A DNA stretch of 64,000 nucleotides, taken from positions 496,001-560,000 of the forward strand of contig OZ246008.1 of assembly GCA_965230525.1 (NCBI GenBank), written 5' to 3'. Below are positions 58,829-64,000 of this stretch, one piece after another; the first letter of the stretch is position 1; each line of letters begins with the position of its first letter. The notes beneath the pieces are model-generated. The model had not been told where the DNA came from and did no database searches. It was given only the letters and a program-made list of their open reading frames with translations. This stretch comes from GCA-002733465 sp965230525 (GTDB lineage: Bacteria; Pseudomonadota; Gammaproteobacteria; Enterobacterales; Kangiellaceae). The position numbers and the translations under genes are program-made.

Positions 58829-60625
58829 ATGTCCAACCCGTCGACGCCGCTAGGCATTACTGAAGTTGTTTTGAGAGACGCTCATCAATCGTTATTAGCC
58901 ACTCGATTCAGACTTGCCGATATGCTCCCAATTGCCCCCTTGCTTGATGAAGTGGGTTTCTGGTCAATCGAGTCTTGGGGAGGCGCCACTTTTGATTCCT
59001 GTATTCGCTATCTTGGAGAGGATCCTTGGGAGCGAATTAGAGCGTTAAAAAAAGCCATGCCAAAAACTAAACAACAAATGTTGTTTAGAGGACAAAATAT
59101 TTTAGGCTATCGCCATTACGCTGATGACTTAGTCGAAAAATTTGTAGAGCGTGCTCACATCAATGGCGTTGATGTTTTCCGAATTTTTGATGCGATGAAT
59201 GATGTAAGAAATATGCAGGGGTCAATAAAAGCCGCTGTCAAAGTAGGTGCGCATGCTCAAGGCACTTTAAGTTATACCGTCAGTCCCGTTCATGATCTGC
59301 AAGGTTGGTTGACCATGGCAAAACAACTCGAAGACTTTGGTGCTCATTCATTATGTATAAAAGACATGGCTGGACTGCTTAAACCTTATGTTGCGGAAGA
59401 GTTAATCGGTGAACTCAAACAAACAGTTTCTCTGCCCATTGCATTACATTGTCATGCAACAACTGGATTGAGTGTGGCCACTCACATGAAAGCCATCGAT
59501 TCGGGAATCGATGTGATTGATACCGCGATTTCTTCTATGAGTATGACTTACGGCCACTCCCCCACCGAAACCCTAGTTTCGATTGTGCAAGACACTCCAA
59601 GGGATACTGGGCTTGATTTGGCCAAGCTTGCTGAAGTGGCGACTTATTTTAGAAATGTCAGAGAAAAGTATGCTGCTTTTGAAGGCAGTTTAAAAGGCAT
59701 TGATGCGCGAATTCTCACCGCTCAGGTTCCGGGTGGTATGTTGACCAATATGGAAAATCAGCTCAGAGAGCAAGGTGCAGCAGATCGACTGGATGAAGTG
59801 CTGAGTGAAATTCCTAAAGTACGAGAGGATTTAGGTTACATTCCACTAGTTACCCCAACCTCGCAAATTGTTGGCACTCAGGCGGTTTTGAATGTTTTGA
59901 CCGGTGAGCGATACAAATCCATTACCAAAGAAACCGCCGGTGTACTCAAGGGTGAATACGGAACAACTGCCGCGCCGGCTAATAAAGAGTTGCAGCAACG
60001 TGTGCTTGATGGCGCCGAAGCAATTACTTGTCGACCCGCGGACCTGATTGAACCCGAGGTCGAAAGCTTAACAGCAGAACTCGAAAAATTAGCGACTGAA
60101 AAAAATATTACGCTGGCCGAAAATAAAATAGATGATGTATTAACTTACGCACTCTTTCCTCAAATCGGTTTAAAGTTTTTGCAAAATCGCGATAATCCTG
60201 ATGCGTTTGAACCTGCACCTGAAAAGGCGCCTGTGCAAACAGAAACTAATGCCCCGCAAGCTACCGCTGGGTCCGGCACGATTGAAAATTATTCGGTACG
60301 GGTTGACGGAAAAGTGTACGAAGTCACTGTTGCCCCATCTGGAGAGATCGAATCAATTTCATCGTCCGGTTCAGCATCAACAAAACCAACATCTACACCT
60401 GAACCCGCCGCAGGCTGCTCGGTTGACGCCCCCTTGGCCGGTAATATTTTTAGAATGCAAGTCAACATCGGCGATCAAGTTGGTGAAGGCGATGTGCTTA
60501 TTATTATGGAAGCAATGAAAATGGAAACAGAAATTCGCTCAACGGCGGCTGGAAAAGTGACCGCTATTCATATTAAAGAAGGCGACAGTGTGAGTGTTGG
60601 CCAATCATTAATTAGCATAGGATAA
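58829..60625 (+). CDS. oadA: Oxaloacetate decarboxylase alpha subunit (biotin carboxyltransferase)
   Basis: OadA transfers CO2 from oxaloacetate to biotin, giving pyruvate. The 598-residue protein has a carboxyltransferase domain (1-300) with EVVLRDAHQSLLATR, ESWGGATFDSCIRYLGEDPW, RGQNILGYRHY and the metal/biotin sites LCIKDMAGLL and IALHCHATTG. An association region (300-450) is followed by a Pro/Ala linker and the biotinyl domain (about 520-598) with EAMKMETEI, biotin-Lys564. It lies 62 bp after oadG and 7 bp before oadB. The Pro-rich hinge is typical. Confidence 0.96.
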   Translation: MSNPSTPLGITEVVLRDAHQSLLATRFRLADMLPIAPLLDEVGFWSIESWGGATFDSCIRYLGEDPWERIRALKKAMPKTKQQMLFRGQNILGYRHYADDLVEKFVERAHINGVDVFRIFDAMNDVRNMQGSIKAAVKVGAHAQGTLSYTVSPVHDLQGWLTMAKQLEDFGAHSLCIKDMAGLLKPYVAEELIGELKQTVSLPIALHCHATTGLSVATHMKAIDSGIDVIDTAISSMSMTYGHSPTETLVSIVQDTPRDTGLDLAKLAEVATYFRNVREKYAAFEGSLKGIDARILTAQVPGGMLTNMENQLREQGAADRLDEVLSEIPKVREDLGYIPLVTPTSQIVGTQAVLNVLTGERYKSITKETAGVLKGEYGTTAAPANKELQQRVLDGAEAITCRPADLIEPEVESLTAELEKLATEKNITLAENKIDDVLTYALFPQIGLKFLQNRDNPDAFEPAPEKAPVQTETNAPQATAGSGTIENYSVRVDGKVYEVTVAPSGEIESISSSGSASTKPTSTPEPAAGCSVDAPLAGNIFRMQVNIGDQVGEGDVLIIMEAMKMETEIRSTAAGKVTAIHIKEGDSVSVGQSLISIG

Positions 60626-60632
60626 TCGATTC

Positions 60633-61763
60633 ATGGAATCATTGCTCATACTTTGGCAATCGACCGGACTGGCTAATTTTGAATTCGGTCAAATTGTAAT
60701 GATGTTAGTCGGCTGCGGATTATTGTATTTGGCGATTGCTAAGCGTTTTGAGCCGTTACTTCTTTTGCCAATTGGTTTTGGAGCAATTTTAACCAACATT
60801 CCGTTAGCTGGTTTTACTGAAGTTGGCGGCCTTTTGCATTACATCTATTACGCTGGCATTGATACCGGAATCTTTCCGTTATTAATTTTTATGGGTGTTG
60901 GCGCAATGACTGATTTTGGCGCTTTGATTGCTAACCCTAAAATGCTGTTGTTAGGTGCTGCTGCTCAGTTCGGAATTTTTGCAACTTTATTCGGAGCCAT
61001 AGCTTTGAATGGAGTACCGGGGATCGAATTCACCTTAAAAGATGCTTCGGCCATCGCAATCATTGGTGGAGCAGATGGTCCCACTGCGATTTTTCTCGCA
61101 TCCAAGTTAGCCCCCGAACTACTCGGCGCAATCGCTGTTGCCGCTTATTCATACATGGCGCTCGTACCGATCATACAACCACCGATAATGCGCGCGCTCA
61201 CCACTGAAGATGAGCGAAAAATACAAATGGCTCAACTAAGACATGTGACCAAAGTAGAAAAAATTATTTTTCCACTTGGCGTCTTATTAATGGCGATTTT
61301 GTTCTTACCCTCCGCCAGCCCATTAGTCGGCATGTTTTGTTTAGGCAATTTAATGCGCGAATCCGGTGTTGTTGAGCGATTAAGTTCAACCGCGCAAAAT
61401 GAGTTGATTAATATTGTCACCATTTTTCTTGGTCTTGGCGTCGGTTCAAAATTAAGCGCAGATGCATTCCTAAATATGAAAACTGTGGGCATTCTAGCAC
61501 TCGGTGCGGTCGCCTTTTCAATTGGTAGTGCGACCGGATTATTAATGGCCAAGTTAATGAATAAGCTTTCTAAGGATCCGATCAATCCATTGATTGGTGC
61601 AGCTGGTGTTTCAGCGGTTCCTATGGCTGCACGAGTTGCTAACAAGTTAGGACTAGAAGCCAATCCCCATAACTTCCTATTGATGCATGCAATGGGACCT
61701 AATGTGGCAGGTGTTTTAGGTTCAGCTGTTGCCGCGGGTATTTTGTTGGCACTGGTGGGGTAA
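60633..61763 (+). CDS. oadB: Oxaloacetate decarboxylase beta subunit (Na+ pump)
   Basis: OadB decarboxylates carboxybiotin and pumps Na+ outward. The 376-residue inner-membrane protein has about nine hydrophobic segments. The sodium-site motifs are LIFMGVGAMTDFGALIANPK, GGADGPTAIFLASKLAP and FCLGNLMRESGVVERL, and PLIGAAGVSAVPMAARVANK, all conserved in OadB. It completes the OadGAB complex, which links oxaloacetate or citrate use to a sodium gradient. The gene ends 22 bp before the convergent HD gene. Confidence 0.96.
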   Translation: MESLLILWQSTGLANFEFGQIVMMLVGCGLLYLAIAKRFEPLLLLPIGFGAILTNIPLAGFTEVGGLLHYIYYAGIDTGIFPLLIFMGVGAMTDFGALIANPKMLLLGAAAQFGIFATLFGAIALNGVPGIEFTLKDASAIAIIGGADGPTAIFLASKLAPELLGAIAVAAYSYMALVPIIQPPIMRALTTEDERKIQMAQLRHVTKVEKIIFPLGVLLMAILFLPSASPLVGMFCLGNLMRESGVVERLSSTAQNELINIVTIFLGLGVGSKLSADAFLNMKTVGILALGAVAFSIGSATGLLMAKLMNKLSKDPINPLIGAAGVSAVPMAARVANKLGLEANPHNFLLMHAMGPNVAGVLGSAVAAGILLALVG

Positions 61764-61785
61764 TCGGTTTTAAGAAGAACACCCA

Positions 61786-62394
61786 CTAAAGTCTTTCGAC
61801 TGCTCGACGAAGGTTTTCTCTCGCTTGGTTTTCATACCTCGTTTTGAAGTAATCATGATGATAGATGCTGGGCTGCTCAAGAAATGATTTAAGCAGTTGC
61901 TTTCGCTTTTTTGAGAAAATAAACTTTGGCACCAGTTTATATTCTTGCCGTACATTTCGTTCGAATTGATCATAAACAGATGGCGGAGTACCTAAAATCG
62001 TTAGATCAATATCGACGATCAGTTTTTCATCAGAACAAGTCATTGTGCCATTGTGTAGGGTAGCCATAATTAATTTAAAAACTCGTTCTGCGCCCGCTAA
62101 GTTGTAATCAGATGCTAGCAAAAATTCCTTAGCCCACTCTGCACTTTTAAGTTCATTGTCAGTCGAAAATGGTTTGTAAATAACATCGTGAAACCAGATA
62201 GCTAATTCAAGCTCTGCGGGGTGCTCAGCCAATTCATAAACACTATCAAAGTGCTTAAGCATGGCGTCAATGTGCTCATGGGTATGATAGTAGCGATGCC
62301 TCTCGCCATAAGCTTTGTCAATGGCGTGAAAGCAATCGTGTGAAGGGGGTATTGCGAGCGTCTTCATAAGCACGCTCCATCTTTGCAGTTGCAT
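61786..62394 (-). CDS. HD-domain predicted phosphohydrolase
   Basis: The 202-residue protein has the HD-superfamily pattern: RHRYYHTHEHIDAMLKHF (first His), LELAIWFHDVIYKPFSTDNE with the HD dyad, a middle AGAERVFKLIMATLHNG and a second Asp in IVDIDLTILGTP. It matches the group of N-methyl-D-aspartate-receptor-unrelated, 'metal-dependent HD' hydrolases known from many bacteria; substrate unknown. ATG 62394 is preferred to longer frames overlapping yjdM. It is next to yjdM on the same strand. Confidence 0.82.
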   Translation of the reverse strand: MQLQRWSVLMKTLAIPPSHDCFHAIDKAYGERHRYYHTHEHIDAMLKHFDSVYELAEHPAELELAIWFHDVIYKPFSTDNELKSAEWAKEFLLASDYNLAGAERVFKLIMATLHNGTMTCSDEKLIVDIDLTILGTPPSVYDQFERNVRQEYKLVPKFIFSKKRKQLLKSFLEQPSIYHHDYFKTRYENQARENLRRAVERL

Positions 62395-62432
62395 TTTAAC
62401 TTCTTGGGTTAATAAAATTTTATTGCGCAGAC

Positions 62433-62768
62433 TCAGGCCTTTTTGACAAATTGCGCTGTAACCATCATTTCGCCTGCCCCATCTACTCTGCAATCTAATT
62501 GGTGATCCTTTCCTTCGACAATTCTTCTAACAACAGCTTTGGTGCCTATTTTTAGTACCAGCGAGCTGCCCTTTACTTTTAGATCTTTAGCCAAGGTAAT
62601 TTTATCACCTTCAGCCAGCAGCGTTCCGTTTGCGTCTTTGACTTTCGGCGAATCGTCTTCAACGACTTCGTCTGGATTCCATTCATGTGCACACTCAGGA
62701 CAGACTAGCTGGCTTTGATCTTGGTAAACGAATTCGGATTGGCATTGAGGACAAGGCGGTAAAGACAT
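62433..62768 (-). CDS. yjdM: YjdM/PhnA-family zinc-ribbon protein
   Basis: The 111-residue protein has an N-terminal zinc ribbon (CPQCQSEFVYQDQSQLVCPECAHEW, Cys at about 6, 9, 24, 27 in short segments) and a C-terminal beta domain with DANGTLLAEGDKITLAKDLK and KGSSLVLKIGTKA, the PhnA plan. The role is not phosphonate use as once thought; the exact function is unknown. The start at 62768 is clear. It precedes the HD gene. Confidence 0.9.
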   Translation of the reverse strand: MSLPPCPQCQSEFVYQDQSQLVCPECAHEWNPDEVVEDDSPKVKDANGTLLAEGDKITLAKDLKVKGSSLVLKIGTKAVVRRIVEGKDHQLDCRVDGAGEMMVTAQFVKKA

Positions 62769-62887
62769 TGATTTGGATTAAGATAAGTTAATGTAACCCT
62801 ATAATACTTTACCTGTTTGGACTTTTCGAGCTTATTCGATGCTATTGCTACGAGGTTTGTGTTTATGAAATTCATTATAAACCTCTA

Positions 62888-62929
62888 CTCGCTATTCTCT
62901 ATACGCTATTCTCCATACGCTATTCTTTG
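62888..62929. repeat. Three tandem 14-bp repeats
   Basis: The unit TACGCTATTCTCTA (with variants CTCGCTATTCTCTA, TACGCTATTCTCCA and TACGCTATTCTTTG) occurs three times in a row, in the otherwise gene-free stretch 62769-63087 upstream of the sigma-factor promoter. It may bind a protein or result from slippage. Confidence 0.8.
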
Positions 62930-62958
62930 CGCCGAAACTAAAATATTTTTCAACGGTT

Positions 62959-62986
62959 TTGACATAAATCCAACTTGCTAGATACT
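62959..62986 (+). promoter_or_regulatory. Sigma-70-type promoter of the ECF sigma gene
   Basis: TTGACA (62959-62964) is a perfect -35 hexamer, followed after 16 bp by GATACT (62981-62986), a fair -10. This is the best promoter candidate in the 319-bp gap. The expected start lies about 62993, beside a palindrome. Confidence 0.65.
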
Positions 62987-62994
62987 AACTATAT

Positions 62995-63006
62995 AACTGA
63001 TCAGTT
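62995..63006. promoter_or_regulatory. Palindrome AACTGATCAGTT at the promoter start point
   Basis: This perfect 12-bp palindrome begins about nine bases after the -10 hexamer, so it covers the expected transcription start. It is a plausible operator for a repressor; no regulator can be named. Confidence 0.4.
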
Positions 63007-63087
63007 GATAAAGCCTAATTTAGTATAATCTATTGGGCAGAGTCAATTACTCAACAACACCATTAGCCAAAGTCATTAAGGTCTTCA

Positions 63088-63570
63088 ATGCAAAAAGAAT
63101 TTGAGCAGGTAATAGCAAAAAATCAGGGAAGAATTCGCTATATCGCCTCTCGTTACTGCCAGCAAAACGATTTTGAAGATGTTTATCAAGAGATCTTGAT
63201 GCAGCTATGGCGTAGCTTTGCGACGTTTAAAGGGAATTCTTCGCGAGAAACTTGGCTCTACAAGGTTGCATTGAATACAGCAACTACATTTGTCAGCAAG
63301 ACCATCAAGCGAAGAGAGCTTAAGCAGGCATTAGCCCAAGTTACCGCTCCAGATGCGCAAGTCGGCCAAGAAAGCTGCCAAGCGGATATATTAAATACTT
63401 TTATGAACACATTGTCGGACATTGATGCAAGCATTCTTATGATGTACTTGGATGGGCTGACCTCAGAGAGTATTGCGGAAGTAGTCGGCATAAGTGCTAA
63501 TGCCGTGAGAGTCAGAGTTAAACGAATTAAATCGACATTTGAAGAACAATATATAGGTGATGAATCATGA
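63088..63570 (+). CDS. ECF-type RNA polymerase sigma factor
   Basis: The 160-residue protein has the two ECF regions. Region 2 (about 5-70) has IRYIASRYCQQNDFEDVYQE for core binding and TFKGNSSRETWLYKVALN for -10 melting; region 4 (about 105-155) has LNTFMNTLSDIDASILMMYL and a helix-turn-helix SESIAEVVGISANAVRVRVKRIK. The linker is short. The start at ATG 63088 is clear. Its TGA overlaps the next gene's ATG (ATGA), so it is co-expressed with a membrane protein that is likely its partner. Confidence 0.92.
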   Translation: MQKEFEQVIAKNQGRIRYIASRYCQQNDFEDVYQEILMQLWRSFATFKGNSSRETWLYKVALNTATTFVSKTIKRRELKQALAQVTAPDAQVGQESCQADILNTFMNTLSDIDASILMMYLDGLTSESIAEVVGISANAVRVRVKRIKSTFEEQYIGDES

Positions 63571-64000
63571 AGTTTGATGATTTAAAAACCGGTTGGAAAA
63601 CCGAAGTTGAAAAAGCTGGTGAACAGCAAGATCTAACTCGCCTAGTTGAATCACTAGAAAAGGAGACCAACAAAGTGGAAAAATCAATTAAACGAAGAGA
63701 TATAATGGAGATTTCTATTGCTCTACTATTAATTCCTGTTTGGGCATGGAAGTTATTCTATTCAGCGAGCTTATTACAAACCATTGGACTATGGGTTGCT
63801 ATTATTGCTTGTCTTTATATTCCATACAAACTTCTAAAAGCAAGGCAAGTAGAATCAGCCAAGGATGATAGTTTGCTTTCATTTTTATTTGTAGAAAAAA
63901 GCAAGCTAGAAAAACAAAAACAACTTTTAGAAACTGTGGCAACTTGGTATCTCGGGCCGTTAACCCTAGCGATCGTTTTGATTACCGCTGGAGGAAGAGT
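63567..64000 (+). CDS. Membrane protein coupled to the ECF sigma gene (putative anti-sigma partner), 3' end outside window
   Basis: The visible 144 codons begin MKFDDLKTGWKTEVEKAGE and contain a helical N-terminus (about 1-45) that could bind the sigma factor, then two close hydrophobic segments (about 50-72, 70-90) and a third starting near 130 as the window ends. The gene overlaps the sigma factor by four bases, the usual arrangement for anti-sigma pairs. No zinc-binding HxxxCxxC motif is seen, so it would be a non-ZAS type. The function as anti-sigma is inferred from context. Confidence 0.65.
   Translation, partial: MKFDDLKTGWKTEVEKAGEQQDLTRLVESLEKETNKVEKSIKRRDIMEISIALLLIPVWAWKLFYSASLLQTIGLWVAIIACLYIPYKLLKARQVESAKDDSLLSFLFVEKSKLEKQKQLLETVATWYLGPLTLAIVLITAGGR

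Overview
The window comes from a moderately AT-rich gammaproteobacterial chromosome. The housekeeping genes (proBA, putP, folA, engB followed by cytochrome c4, dsbA-like, EEP and GGDEF genes, astE-argC-argB, purE, tsaC, Na+-pumping oadGAB) and the gene order around engB are those of marine, aerobic, amino-acid-using Gammaproteobacteria. A Kangiella/Aliikangiella-like organism is my best guess, but this rests on general resemblance and is low confidence. No rRNA, tRNA, CRISPR or prophage was seen.

Layout. 1-5.5 kb: proline synthesis and uptake (proA partial, proB, putP), a MarR regulator with a candidate operator palindrome, and folA. 5.9-8.7 kb: a large Ig-repeat surface lipoprotein. 8.7-19.5 kb: an accessory island. 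It holds remains of at least three toxin/immunity modules (an Rhs protein, an orphan HHH-motif nuclease tail, a lipase-like tail), each followed by a likely immunity gene. These are interleaved with three near-identical 1,040-bp Y1/RAYT-type transposable elements, a fourth truncated copy, four end fragments of a second Y1 element and REP-like palindromes. 19.5-22.7 kb: exported proteins and an S9 peptidase. 23-26.5 kb: glutaminase, an aminotransferase and a GST-like protein. 26.7-33.4 kb: a conserved cluster of SMI1-like, engB, cytochrome c4, a DsbA-like protein, an endonuclease/exonuclease/phosphatase protein that appears to start with AUC, a GGDEF protein and an unknown protein. 34-39.2 kb: an exported M20 amidohydrolase and astE-argC-argB. 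39-48 kb: transporters, thioesterase, DUF445, an exported SDR, and a LytS/LytTR two-component pair preceded by GGTCGA direct repeats at 21-22 bp spacing. 48.3-50.4 kb: a three-gene pilin / GspF-like / pilin cluster. 50.7-64 kb: a VPS10/BNR-repeat protein, TraB-like protein, purE, tsaC, MarR-oadGAB, HD and YjdM proteins, and an ECF sigma factor overlapping a membrane protein that runs off the window.

The most informative part is 8.7-19.5 kb. The Rhs reading frame stops at an in-frame TAG (12398-12400), but the same frame continues for 32 sense codons with toxin-domain-like sequence and ends in a TGA that overlaps the TTG start of the immunity gene. The toxin therefore looks inactivated by one nonsense change while its immunity gene is kept. 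Both the Rhs gene and the lipase-like gene lose their 5' ends exactly at the terminal repeat of the second Y1 element. The nuclease tail is cut at the terminal repeat of a RAYT copy. Mobile-element ends and toxin-module breakpoints thus coincide three times in 9 kb. All function assignments come from reading the sequence; no database search was run.
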